This document shows positions 1 to 8,008 of a stretch of DNA of 64,000 nt, in pieces; position 1 is the first letter of the stretch, and each line of letters starts with the position of its first letter. The notes under the pieces are model-generated. The model was not told the origin of the DNA. It searched no databases and was given only the letters and a program-made list of their open reading frames with translations. A program made the translations under genes and the position numbers. Source of the stretch: RGIG2134 sp964461115 (lineage in GTDB: Bacteria > Cyanobacteriota > Vampirovibrionia > Gastranaerophilales > Gastranaerophilaceae); the NCBI GenBank assembly GCA_964461115.1, contig CAYWSX010000009.1, positions 1 through 64,000 of the forward strand, given 5' to 3'.

Positions 1-18
1 CCACTCGGACACCTCTCC
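1..18 (-). tRNA. tRNA-Ser, 5' end only (cut by window start)
   Basis: Read on the minus strand, the first 18 bases give GGAGAGGTGTCCGAGTGG. This equals the 5' acceptor stem and D-arm start of the complete tRNA-Ser at 34260-34349. The acceptor 5' strand and the class II D-arm start are visible. The anticodon lies outside the window, so the isoacceptor is unknown. Confidence 0.85.
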
Positions 19-69
19 ATGCACATTTATAATACAACAAACGCTGTTTTATGCCAAAGGGATTTTAAA

Positions 70-1005
70 TTACTTGCATTTGCAGCTGCGACATTCAGGA
101 TTTATCGGCTGACCGAAAATCAGCCTAAATCCGCCCATCCTTTTTCTCAACGTACATTTAACGCCGCTTGTAATCTCATTTACATTTGCAACTATGCATT
201 GTGCCTCTGCAAGTGTATTATCAATCTTCGGCAAAGTATTATTAAAACTTTTGGTTGTCCCGTCAATATTTTGAACAACAGTATTAATATTCTCAGAGGC
301 CGTTCTCAAACCTTTTGTTGATTCATCAATATTTGCAGCTGCACTGTTTAGGCGATTATAGCTCAAAGCGTTCGTTACGTTATTCGTAAGTTTATTTATA
401 TTTTCCGTTGATTTAGCCAGATTTTTTGTAGAGTCTTGAATATTTTCCTTATTAGACGAAAGAATATCCTGCACAATCACAAAAACCTGTGTAAGTCCTT
501 CAAATGCCGTGTTCAGGCTTTGTGTGCTACTCACAAGATTTTTTTTAATTTCGTCGAGCGATTCCGGGTCTTGATTAGCCAGATAAGTCTCTAAATCGAC
601 CATAGTTTTTCCTGAAATTATATCCCCATTAGAAAGCAACGCTTCAACAGGTTTTTCAGGATACGTTAATTCAAAATAATCGTGTGTCCATCTGCCCTTT
701 TTCTCTATTTTCATAAGAGCAGCTGTATTTTCAGGCAAGTGTAAATCTCGCGGAAACAACATTAAATGCACCTGCGTGACAGTGTAGTTGCGGGCGTGAT
801 TCATTTTATATGTCTTACCGACTTTTATACCCTTATAATAAACTGCCAAATCGTGATGAACAGGACGTAAATCAGGAAACTCCGCCGTGACATAAGTGTA
901 AGTCATCATTCTAAAAAGATAAACATAAACAACCAAGACAAGTATCGCCAAAATTGCATTGGCGTGCTTTTGTATCTGTACCTTTAAAAACTCGAATATT
1001 CTCAT
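70..1005 (-). CDS. MlaD/MCE-family lipid-transport protein, membrane anchored
   Basis: A 311-aa protein with one N-terminal membrane segment (about residues 14-33), then an MCE-type domain. The stretch LRPVHHDLAVYYKGIKVGK fits the usual pattern in which a small beta-barrel domain contains a Y-x-G-x-x-V-G motif. From about residue 150 it continues as a long helical, probably coiled-coil region rich in N, T and S. MCE proteins form rings or tubes that carry phospholipids between inner and outer membrane as substrate-binding parts of Mla/Mce ABC transporters. No permease or ATPase (MlaE/MlaF) gene lies on the visible side; they could be beyond the window start. The C-terminus is unusually Cys-rich (CRSCKC). 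The ATG has no strong ribosome site. Family is fairly sure; exact partner genes are unknown. Confidence 0.8.
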   Translation of the reverse strand: MRIFEFLKVQIQKHANAILAILVLVVYVYLFRMMTYTYVTAEFPDLRPVHHDLAVYYKGIKVGKTYKMNHARNYTVTQVHLMLFPRDLHLPENTAALMKIEKKGRWTHDYFELTYPEKPVEALLSNGDIISGKTMVDLETYLANQDPESLDEIKKNLVSSTQSLNTAFEGLTQVFVIVQDILSSNKENIQDSTKNLAKSTENINKLTNNVTNALSYNRLNSAAANIDESTKGLRTASENINTVVQNIDGTTKSFNNTLPKIDNTLAEAQCIVANVNEITSGVKCTLRKRMGGFRLIFGQPINPECRSCKCK

Positions 1006-1086
1006 ACAATTTATTTATATAATTTATACAAAGCACTGAAATTACCCGAAAGAGTAAATAGAAGTATAATATTTTTAAATTTGCAT

Positions 1087-1114
1087 TAAAAAAGCGGGAA
1101 TTTCTTCCCGCTTT
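1087..1114 (-). terminator. Rho-independent terminator after the GGGtGRT gene
   Basis: On the minus strand a 9-bp perfect stem (AAGCGGGAA / TTCCCGCTT) with a GAAA loop is followed by a run of T. It lies 18 nt past the stop codon at 1132. Confidence 0.85.
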
Positions 1115-1131
1115 ATATTTATGCTTAAAAA

Positions 1132-2133
1132 CTAAGCAAGTGCATTTTGAACAGCAACCGCAACTGCAACAGTCGCACCAACCATAGGGTTGTTACCCAT
1201 ACCGATGATACCCATCATCTCAACGTGAGCAGGAACTGAAGATGAACCTGCAAACTGAGCGTCCCCGTGCATTCTGCCCATAGTATCAGTCATACCGTAA
1301 GAAGCAGGACCTGCAGCCATGTTATCAGGGTGAAGAGTTCTTCCTGTACCGCCGCCTGATGCTACTGAGAAGTATTTTTTACCATTCTCGATAGCCCATT
1401 TTTTGTATGTACCTGCAACAGGGTGTTGGAAGCGGGTAGGGTTAGTTGAGTTACCTGTGATAGAAACATCAACGCCTTCTTTAACCATAATTGCAACGCC
1501 TTCTGATACATCATCAGCGCCGTAGCATTTTACGCCGGCTCTTTCGCCTTCTGAGAAAGATTGCTCTTTAACAACTTTCAATTCGCCTGTTTTATAGTCA
1601 TATTTTGTTTCAACGTGTGTGAAACCGTTGATTCTTGAAATAAGGTAAGCAGCGTCTTTGCCCAAACCGTTAAGGATTACGCGCAAAGGATTTTTTCTTA
1701 CTTTGTTAGCATTTCTGGCAATACCGATAGCGCCTTCAGCTGCTGCGAAAGATTCGTGACCTGCCAAGAAGCAGAAGCATGAAGTTTCTTCTCTTAAAAG
1801 CATTGCTGCAAGGTTACCGTGACCGATACCAACGTTTCTTTGGTCGCCTACAGAACCGGGAATACAGAATGCCTGCAAGCCTTCACCGATAGCTTCAGCT
1901 GCATCAGCAGCGGATTTAGTGCCTTTTTTAAGTGCGATTGCACAGCCTAAAGTATATGCCCAAACAGCGTTTTCAAACGCGATAGGCTGAATGCCTTTAA
2001 CGATTTCGTCAACATTAATCCCATTAGAAATGCAGAGTTGCTGCGCTTCTTCAAGGTTTTTGAATCCGAATGTAGGCAATACTTTGTCTAATTTCTTTTG
2101 ACGTCTGTCTTGTCCTTCAAATTTAATACTCAT
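1132..2133 (-). CDS. GGGtGRT protein
   Basis: A 333-aa soluble protein carrying the family signature SGGGTGRTLHPDN near residue 260, with a Gly/Met/Ala-rich C-terminus (MGIIGMGNNPMVGATVAVAV). This matches the uncharacterised GGGtGRT protein family, found mainly in anaerobes and usually next to a NifU-like scaffold, as here. The family's biochemical role is not established. Conserved Cys residues around residues 111-113 (SCFCF) and the neighbouring scaffold suggest a link to Fe-S or metal handling, but that is inference. The upstream partner gene ends about 107 nt away, with a palindromic repeat between them. A strong terminator follows. SD-like GAGG lies before the ATG. Confidence 0.9.
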   Translation of the reverse strand: MSIKFEGQDRRQKKLDKVLPTFGFKNLEEAQQLCISNGINVDEIVKGIQPIAFENAVWAYTLGCAIALKKGTKSAADAAEAIGEGLQAFCIPGSVGDQRNVGIGHGNLAAMLLREETSCFCFLAGHESFAAAEGAIGIARNANKVRKNPLRVILNGLGKDAAYLISRINGFTHVETKYDYKTGELKVVKEQSFSEGERAGVKCYGADDVSEGVAIMVKEGVDVSITGNSTNPTRFQHPVAGTYKKWAIENGKKYFSVASGGGTGRTLHPDNMAAGPASYGMTDTMGRMHGDAQFAGSSSVPAHVEMMGIIGMGNNPMVGATVAVAVAVQNALA

Positions 2134-2173
2134 TTATTTTTCCTCTTAAATTAATTTTTAACTTAATATACTC

Positions 2174-2232
2174 GTCATTCTGAGCGAAGCGAAGAATCTA
2201 TAAAGATCCTTCGGCAAAAGCCTCAGGATGAC
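2174..2232. repeat. REP-like palindromic intergenic element
   Basis: A 59-nt element with imperfect inverted ends (GTCATTCTGAG at 2174-2184 and CTCAGGATGAC at 2222-2232), with GCGAAGCGAAG in between. It sits between the NifU-like and GGGtGRT genes. Similar mobile palindromic elements occur in intergenic DNA of many bacteria. I found no second copy here. Confidence 0.55.
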
Positions 2233-2240
2233 CTTGTCGA

Positions 2241-2942
2241 TTACTCTACGCGCGGGTCGATAGTTTTAACCGCATCAGCAAATCTGCCGTATGTACCGAT
2301 ATTTTTTTCGAAAGCTTCTTTAGGCTCAACACCTTTTTTAATAGCTTCCATCATTTTGCCAAGGTGAATAAATTTGTAACCGATAATCTCGTTATTTTTA
2401 TCCAAACCTGTTTCAAGGATGTATCCTTCTGCAACTTCAAGGTATCTGGGTCCTTTTTGTTTTGTAGAGAAGATTGTGCCCACTTGAGAACGAAGACCTT
2501 TACCCAAGTCTTCCAAACCGGCACCGATTGGCAAACCATTATCAGAGAAAGCTGTTTGAGTACGACCGTAAACGATTTGCAAGAACAATTCTCTCATTGC
2601 AACGTTGATTGCATCACAAACTAAGTCTGTATTTAGCGCTTCAAGAATAGTTTTGCCGGGAAGAATTTCACCCGCCATAGCAGCAGAGTGAGTCATGCCT
2701 GAGCAGCCCAATGTTTCGATAAGCGCTTCTTGAATAACGCCGCCTTTAACGTTCAAAGTCAATTTGCAGGTACCTTGCTGAGGTGCACAGCAGCCGCAGC
2801 CGTGAGTAAGACCTGAAATGTCTTTGATTTCTTTACATTTTGTCCATTGACCTTCTTGAGGAATCGGAGCAGGTTCGCCCTTCACGCCTCGTTTCACACA
2901 ACACATTTGTTCGATTTCGTGTGTAATTTGATTAGAATCCAT
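2241..2942 (-). CDS. NifU-like iron-sulfur cluster assembly scaffold family protein
   Basis: A 233-aa protein whose middle resembles the NifU/IscU N-terminal scaffold fold. It has a cysteine cluster CGCCAPQQGTC near residues 49-59 and a second conserved segment LIETLGCSGMTHSAAMA around residue 80, the place of the second scaffold Cys. The classic third ligand Cys may be in DLVCDAIN near residue 107. The N-terminus adds further cysteines (MCCVKRG). Family role: transient Fe-S cluster assembly. The gene is upstream of, and co-directional with, the GGGtGRT gene, a pairing known in anaerobes. The start is well supported: AAGGAGGACAA precedes the ATG. Housekeeping IscU is less likely, given the C-terminal extension and the neighbour. 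Confidence 0.8.
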   Translation of the reverse strand: MDSNQITHEIEQMCCVKRGVKGEPAPIPQEGQWTKCKEIKDISGLTHGCGCCAPQQGTCKLTLNVKGGVIQEALIETLGCSGMTHSAAMAGEILPGKTILEALNTDLVCDAINVAMRELFLQIVYGRTQTAFSDNGLPIGAGLEDLGKGLRSQVGTIFSTKQKGPRYLEVAEGYILETGLDKNNEIIGYKFIHLGKMMEAIKKGVEPKEAFEKNIGTYGRFADAVKTIDPRVE

Positions 2943-3062
2943 TTGTCCTCCTTCTTATTCAAGCTTAAAAAAGCCTGATATCTCTGTTAAATTCTTATTC
3001 CAAAAAATTAAGCATAATGCTTCATCTCTCAAATAAATTATACTATAAAAAAATTTTCCTAT

Positions 3063-3091
3063 AAAAAAAGCCTGCAATTTCTTGCAGGCTT
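3063..3091 (-). terminator. Rho-independent terminator
   Basis: Minus-strand hairpin AAGCCTGCAA / TTGCAGGCTT with a four-base loop followed by seven T, just after the stop of the TPR gene at 3108. Confidence 0.85.
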
Positions 3092-3107
3092 CTTAGTAAA
3101 AAATCAT

Positions 3108-3695
3108 TTATTTTTTCTTATTCATTTTCTTTTCATATTTCTTGAATTTAAAATAGTCTGAAATTGCTGCCCCCCAATCCATCTGGCTTGCCTCAATCAA
3201 GCCTCTGAACATATAAGCCGCCGGGTCTTCCGGAGAAATCTCAATAGCTTTATTCATATCCGCAATTGCAGCAGCCTTATCCGCCAACTCATAGTGAACC
3301 ATACCTCTTGCGAGATATTTTTCGTGGTCACCGGGGTCGATTTCAATAGCTTTATTTAAGTCCGGCAGCGCAAGTTTATACTCAGGCTTCGTGGCATAAG
3401 CTGCACCTCTTCCATAGTAGCCATCTGCATTTTTTGGCTCTAATACGATGACTTTTGTAAAATCGGCTACAGCCTCGTCGTATTTTTTCAACTCAATGTA
3501 TACTTTACCTCTTGTGTTGTATGCTTGAGCATTCTTCGGCGCTTCTTTTACAACTTTATTTAAGACGGTCAGCGCACCCTCATAGTCTTTTGCATTATAT
3601 TTATCCAAACCTTGCTGAAGTTCAGCCTGAACATCAGCAGAGACAGATAATCCAAACGCACATACCGCAAATAATGATACTAATAGTTTTTTCAT
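3108..3695 (-). CDS. Secreted tetratricopeptide-repeat protein
   Basis: About 195 aa. It has an N-terminal signal peptide (MKKLLVSLFAVCAFGLSVSA) followed by four to five TPR units of about 34 residues, for example around YNTRGKVYIELKKYDEAVAD and YYGRGAAYATKPEYKLALPD. TPRs are helix-turn-helix scaffolds for protein binding; here the location should be the periplasm or envelope. The start chosen is the ATG at 3695, because AAGGAG lies 5 nt before it; an in-frame GTG two codons upstream overlaps that site. The gene starts 9 nt after the stop of the upstream secreted-protein gene, so both are probably one transcript. The client protein is unknown. Confidence 0.8.
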   Translation of the reverse strand: MKKLLVSLFAVCAFGLSVSADVQAELQQGLDKYNAKDYEGALTVLNKVVKEAPKNAQAYNTRGKVYIELKKYDEAVADFTKVIVLEPKNADGYYGRGAAYATKPEYKLALPDLNKAIEIDPGDHEKYLARGMVHYELADKAAAIADMNKAIEISPEDPAAYMFRGLIEASQMDWGAAISDYFKFKKYEKKMNKKK

Positions 3696-3704
3696 AAACA
3701 CTCC

Positions 3705-4355
3705 TTACTTTTTCAGTATTAACTTGGTATTTATTGTGTACATGGGGAATTCCTTGTTGTTTTCACCATAGTGAGAGAATTTAATTTTTCCGGGAAGCGT
3801 AATATTTGCGAGTCCAAGCACATCTGTTTTTTGAACTCTTGAAGGCTTATAAGAATATTTGTGGAAATATTGTTTTGTATCATTTACGAGCAATATTTCT
3901 TTTTTGCTAAAGAGCGGCTTTTTCACAGTGACAACACCGTCTTTAAACTGTGAAATTTTAATAATTTCCGCATTAGGAAACATTTTCTGCAATTCTGCTT
4001 GAGTCATGGGTGTTTCGGAAAACTTTTTGTTTGCATAAACAACTTTGTAGTATTTTAAGTCTGCATTGTGGCAGGCGACGAGCTGCCCGTCTTTCACAAA
4101 CTCAAAATTCGAGCCCAAAGCTAAAACTTTTTTACCGTTTACATAATATTCCGAATAACTGCCTGTTCCGCCTGTTACCTTTTTGGTAAGAATAAGTCTG
4201 TCAGGCGCCATACCTCCTGTTGAGAAAACTTTTGCAGTTGGAGAATACACAACCTGATATTTGTCATAAACTCCGTCAAAATCTGCAGCCAATGCTGCGC
4301 TGCCGATGGCAAAGCCGAGAAAAACAGCGGCAAATAAGCCTCTTAATCTTTTCAT
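3705..4355 (-). CDS. Secreted protein of unknown function
   Basis: About 216 aa from the ATG at 4355, chosen because GGAG lies 6 nt upstream and because it puts a signal peptide (MKRLRGLFAAVFLGFAIGSA) at the N-terminus. The mature part is beta-rich with many Tyr and Lys. It has no catalytic motif and no family I recognise. It is the first gene of a probable two-gene operon with the downstream TPR protein, so the two may act together in the envelope. Upstream to 4470 lies only a short divergent promoter region. Confidence 0.6.
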   Translation of the reverse strand: MKRLRGLFAAVFLGFAIGSAALAADFDGVYDKYQVVYSPTAKVFSTGGMAPDRLILTKKVTGGTGSYSEYYVNGKKVLALGSNFEFVKDGQLVACHNADLKYYKVVYANKKFSETPMTQAELQKMFPNAEIIKISQFKDGVVTVKKPLFSKKEILLVNDTKQYFHKYSYKPSRVQKTDVLGLANITLPGKIKFSHYGENNKEFPMYTINTKLILKK

Positions 4356-4457
4356 ACACATCTCCGTTACTAAACACTTACAACGATTAATAATAGCATT
4401 TTTTATGCGCATTACAATACGGAAACGCTTGGTATTTATTATTTCTTCATATCAAGG

Positions 4458-4463
4458 TACAAT
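4458..4463 (+). promoter_or_regulatory. -10 box of a probable leaderless transcript
   Basis: TACAAT ends 6 nt before the ATG at 4470, so transcription should begin at or next to the start codon. No SD fits in between (AAAGGC is too close). No good -35 box is visible. Confidence 0.4.
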
Positions 4464-4469
4464 AAAGGC

Positions 4470-5111
4470 ATGAGCAATTTTAATTTTTTAAAAAATATAG
4501 ACACAGATTTATACGAAATAATGCAGGAAGCCGAAAAATTATACAGAGATGAGTATTTTGAACAATGCATAATGCAGACCAGAAGATTTGCGGAAAATAT
4601 TTGCAGAAAAGTTATGGGAAACGCTGCAAAATCGACCGATTCCTTTGATGAAGTCCTTGCAACACTAAAGGACAAATCAAAAGGGAACCCGAGAGAAAAA
4701 GAATTCCTCGATGATTTATATTTTATAAAACGAGAAGGTAATGCTTCAGCACATGGCGGAAAAATTCAAAAAGACGGAATAAAAGCACTCGAGTGTCTTC
4801 AACGTGCTTTTGAGATTTCAATTAATTACACTCAAGTAAAAAAAGGACCGAATCAAAAAACAGATTACTTAAAATTTGATGAGGAGCTTTTGGTTTTAGG
4901 CATAAAGAAGAAGAAAAAAAGTACGCTTGAAGACAAATACCTTGAAAAGAAAAAAGCTTATCAAAAAGATTTCAAACAACCTAAAAAACTGCCAAAGACA
5001 GAGATAACGAACAAAAGTGCCAACAAGAACGACTTGTCTCTTATTTTTGGAGGGCTTATTACATTTGCGTGTATCGTTTTGTACATCTATGCAAAATTCT
5101 TCGCAAATTAA
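4470..5111 (+). CDS. DUF4145-like protein with C-terminal membrane anchor
   Basis: A 213-aa protein. Residues about 15-120 resemble the DUF4145 helical domain, seen at the N-terminus of some restriction-helicase subunits and as a stand-alone protein (pattern RRFAENICRKVMG ... FLDDLYFIKREGNASAHGG). A lysine-rich linker (about 130-185) follows, then one membrane helix near the C-terminus (LIFGGLITFACIVLYIYA). The role is unknown; a tail-anchored stand-alone form with no helicase neighbour argues against a restriction system. Its stop overlaps the stop of the convergent gene at 5108 in a shared TTAA. Confidence 0.55.
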   Translation: MSNFNFLKNIDTDLYEIMQEAEKLYRDEYFEQCIMQTRRFAENICRKVMGNAAKSTDSFDEVLATLKDKSKGNPREKEFLDDLYFIKREGNASAHGGKIQKDGIKALECLQRAFEISINYTQVKKGPNQKTDYLKFDEELLVLGIKKKKKSTLEDKYLEKKKAYQKDFKQPKKLPKTEITNKSANKNDLSLIFGGLITFACIVLYIYAKFFAN

Positions 5112-6424
5112 TCCACAGGAATTTCAGCTGCCATACAATGTATGCCGCCTTTTCTTGCTTTTAACAGGTCATGTGCAAGTTTATTTCTCTTTCCTTCAAG
5201 AAAATAAATTTTATCCTCTTTCACATATGAGGACAGGGCTTCTGTAAATATACGCCTGAGACTGAAACCTGTCAGCGCCTCTACTTCAGGAGTTATGCCT
5301 AATCTTCTGTCTAAAATATCACTGTTCGTAATGTAAACAAGTTCATTCTTATCATTTACAAGAACGTGAGCATTCATAAAATTCAGCGAATGCTGCAATG
5401 ATACATCATCAACATTTCTGACCCTTTGGTACATTCTGCCCGGCACTTTAATAACATCAAAACCTGCTTTTTTCAGAACCTTTTCAATTTTTTTACTTTT
5501 GCTGTATGGATTTGAGCCCATAGCTTTTGTTAATTGGACTACTTGTCTTTGCAACTTCTCAGCAATTAATTTAAGCTGTTTTTGTTTCCTTGAACTGTCA
5601 GTATTTTTAGCCGCAAACTCTACTTTTTGAATACCTTCATTCAAAACTGAAAGCATTAATTTATCGTCGGCAAGTAAAATTCGTCCGTTATCTAGAGGTC
5701 TTATAAACAAATCCAGATGATAATCCATTTGCGGCAGAACATGAACGTTTTTAACCGCAAACATTAATTTTAGCGTATCCTTGTCAAAACGAGTCAATTC
5801 ATCTTTACCAATAAGCAGCTCGTCGACTCCGTTTTTACCTCGCACCAAGAAAAAATTTCCGCCCTGAACATTGCAGAGATAACCCTTTTGCCTTAATTCA
5901 TCGATAGACATTATAATTTGCTCATCAATAGTAAGTTTACGTGAAAAATTTTTAAACATTCGCCCCAATAAACTTTTTGGCTGCGGCGTAGCTTCAGAAG
6001 CAACCTTCAGCCATTTCCGGGCACTCAAGCTACTAATTGTTTCTTTTATGGCACTTATTCCGTGTATGGCTCTCAAATATTCTTGTATATCATTAGAAGC
6101 CAATCCGAAGTGCTTTCTTATTGTTTTATTCATCTCTAAATATTCTCTGCCCGAAAGAAGAGTGCCATTTACCGCTGCCCAATAATCCTGCGCCCAAGTA
6201 TTTAAATGTGTCTGATGTATTTTTTTTGGATTAGCTACCAATTCCTGTTGCTTTGAGGCACAATTAAATTGCGGAACAAAAACACTAAAACCTTCTTTTT
6301 TACCTATTTTTATTAAAGTATCGGCAAGTCCATGTTCATTAGTTGACATCAACAGACCTCGTAAAGGTCTTGCGTCATAGCCTTTGAAAGCCGGAAAATT
6401 ATATCTTACACCGTTTACGTTCAT
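5108..6424 (-). CDS. Putative guanidino-modifying deiminase-like protein (paralog 1)
   Basis: A 438-aa protein related along its length to the one at 12010-13347. The conserved blocks match the catalytic layout of the agmatine/peptidyl-arginine deiminase (guanidino-modifying) superfamily in order: TWAQD with Asp80, QGGN at 187-190, MDYHLD with His236 and Asp238, and near the end GGIHC with Cys430, resembling the GGNIHC nucleophile motif of agmatine deiminase. If active, it would use Cys to hydrolyse or transfer a guanidinium group of arginine, agmatine or a protein. The N-terminus carries FKGYDARPLRG at residues 13-23. It has no signal peptide. About 100 residues between the first two blocks and about 90 after His236 have no obvious counterpart in the small family members. 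Assignment is by motif only. Confidence 0.55.
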   Translation of the reverse strand: MNVNGVRYNFPAFKGYDARPLRGLLMSTNEHGLADTLIKIGKKEGFSVFVPQFNCASKQQELVANPKKIHQTHLNTWAQDYWAAVNGTLLSGREYLEMNKTIRKHFGLASNDIQEYLRAIHGISAIKETISSLSARKWLKVASEATPQPKSLLGRMFKNFSRKLTIDEQIIMSIDELRQKGYLCNVQGGNFFLVRGKNGVDELLIGKDELTRFDKDTLKLMFAVKNVHVLPQMDYHLDLFIRPLDNGRILLADDKLMLSVLNEGIQKVEFAAKNTDSSRKQKQLKLIAEKLQRQVVQLTKAMGSNPYSKSKKIEKVLKKAGFDVIKVPGRMYQRVRNVDDVSLQHSLNFMNAHVLVNDKNELVYITNSDILDRRLGITPEVEALTGFSLRRIFTEALSSYVKEDKIYFLEGKRNKLAHDLLKARKGGIHCMAAEIPVD

Positions 6425-6461
6425 ATTTCACAGAAAACATGTAAATATATTTTTTGCTACT

Positions 6462-7277
6462 TTAGTTTACAAACGTAACGTTATAGTCGCCATTATTAAC
6501 CGTGAATTTTAATTTGAACTTTTGTCCGTTATAGCCCGAAGGCGGAGATTTAAAATTCGGAAGGCGCATAAGCATATAATAAATCTGGTCATTCATGGAT
6601 TTGTTGTCAGATTGAGAGACAAAACCGCGGTTCAGAAGTTTTCCGTTCGAATCAACGCTAAACTGTATAACACAATCCCCCCCGCCTTCTATTACGGGAA
6701 TATTTAACCTGGAAATAAGCGCACCTGCCAGAGCGCGTTTGTAGTTATACATTTCTTTCTTGTCTAAAGCTGAAGTTTGAGGATTAGCTTGGTTTTTTTG
6801 AGGTGCTAATTGCGATGTTGATTTTGGGACGGGCTTAGATATTGTTTTTACAGTTTTTGGCGGCACAGAAGTCTGTATCGGCGCAACTTGGGTCACCGGA
6901 GGTAGAATCGAAGCTTGATTTTGTGGAGACTCTGCACTTACAGGAGCAGATGAAGGAACAGACGGGGTATTTTTCCAAATAGAGTTAATGTCAGGAATGT
7001 TTTTTTTATTCTGCACCATTTTTACAGGAGATACAGCAGTAGAATTATTTGGAGCAGCTTTGATAAACCAAGGGATAATCGCAAAAATCAGACACAAGAT
7101 AAAAATCACATATGAAGTTATTTCCTGAGGCGTATATTCCCGCAAGAGCTTGACGGGCGCAACATAAGATACGTTCTCCTCAAAAGTCTGTATAGTATCT
7201 TCAAAATCATTGCTACCACAGTCGCAATAATCGGGTTTAATATTATATTCAGTATTACAATCTTTGCATTTGTACAT
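6462..7277 (-). CDS. Zinc-ribbon, membrane-anchored TonB-like protein
   Basis: A 271-aa protein. Residues 1-25 hold a zinc-ribbon pattern (CKDC ... CDCG) on the cytoplasmic side. One membrane helix follows (about 55-73), then a Pro/Ser/Gln-rich spacer (about 80-165), and a C-terminal domain of about 95 residues resembling the TonB C-terminal fold (CVIQFSVDSNGKLLNRGFV). TonB-like proteins carry force across the periplasm. A zinc ribbon before the membrane helix is unusual for TonB. It is the last gene of a four-gene operon (10302 to 6462) with gaps of 10-16 nt. SD GAGGC precedes the ATG. True energy transduction is uncertain, because no ExbB/ExbD homolog is evident next to it. Confidence 0.6.
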   Translation of the reverse strand: MYKCKDCNTEYNIKPDYCDCGSNDFEDTIQTFEENVSYVAPVKLLREYTPQEITSYVIFILCLIFAIIPWFIKAAPNNSTAVSPVKMVQNKKNIPDINSIWKNTPSVPSSAPVSAESPQNQASILPPVTQVAPIQTSVPPKTVKTISKPVPKSTSQLAPQKNQANPQTSALDKKEMYNYKRALAGALISRLNIPVIEGGGDCVIQFSVDSNGKLLNRGFVSQSDNKSMNDQIYYMLMRLPNFKSPPSGYNGQKFKLKFTVNNGDYNVTFVN

Positions 7278-7293
7278 TTTTGCCTCTATTCAA

Positions 7294-7998
7294 TTATTTC
7301 ACTTTTTCCACATCAGAAAAATCTTGCGGAGTGCTGTAGCGCTCTGTGTCAGCCACTTTAAATCCACCTTGGACATTTGTCATTATTCTCTTTGTTCGGG
7401 GAGGAAAATTCAGTATTTGTCGGCCTTGATAGCTCATTATGACAGGTCTTATGCCTTTCATCGCTTCTTGAGTGTAGTTTGCGGGCTCAGCCCATACTCT
7501 AAGGTTTGAAATTTGCCCTGAACGATCCACAGTAAAGGAAAATCTAAACGTCGTTCCATACGGCGCATAAATATTTGAATCCGCCATTACCTTATTTTGC
7601 AGGCGGCTTCTCCAAGCATTCCAAACAATAAGCTCTTCCTGTTCCGTCAAAGGTCTGTTTTGCACATCAACATTTTTTATTGGTGCAGCCGCCGGTTTTT
7701 GTTCTGCAATTTTTGGAGCAGGAAAAGAATTATTCCTCACTTCAACTTGTTGTGCCGTTGTGTGAGGAGGCAGAGCACCGGTTTGATTGCTTTTAATCTG
7801 AACGGGAGCCGCTTTATCAGGCATTTTAGGCTTTACCGGCAACGCAGATGTCGGAAGCTTATGATTTATATCGGCTTGGACAGCAATATCCGTAATCTCA
7901 AACTTTACGGGCTTATAAAGCTTTGGCTTTACAACTGCCGTCGCAAAAGTGAAAATTACAAAAATTATTAATATGAGAGGCAGGAAAAATCTGTTCAT
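7294..7998 (-). CDS. TonB-like periplasm-spanning protein
   Basis: A 234-aa protein with an N-terminal membrane helix (about residues 4-22), a Pro/Lys/Ala-rich stretch (about 40-115), and a C-terminal domain with the TonB/TolA-like segment FRFSFTVDRSGQISNLRVW, in which strands precede and follow a conserved D-x-x-G turn. It probably spans the periplasm from an inner-membrane anchor. Its domain order parallels the next gene (6462-7277), so the two may be diverged duplicates. It lies in the operon with the FHA-like and VWA genes, 10 nt after the former. The initiation site is weak (AGAAGATAGAAA). No outer-membrane receptor is next to it, so the substrate is unknown. Confidence 0.55.
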   Translation of the reverse strand: MNRFFLPLILIIFVIFTFATAVVKPKLYKPVKFEITDIAVQADINHKLPTSALPVKPKMPDKAAPVQIKSNQTGALPPHTTAQQVEVRNNSFPAPKIAEQKPAAAPIKNVDVQNRPLTEQEELIVWNAWRSRLQNKVMADSNIYAPYGTTFRFSFTVDRSGQISNLRVWAEPANYTQEAMKGIRPVIMSYQGRQILNFPPRTKRIMTNVQGGFKVADTERYSTPQDFSDVEKVK

Positions 7999-8008
7999 TT
8001 TCTATCTT

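Noticed and set aside
19..321. Plus-strand open frame of 100 codons near the window start
   Set aside because: It is antisense to the MlaD-like gene, has no SD and no recognisable domain. The minus-strand protein is clearly coding.
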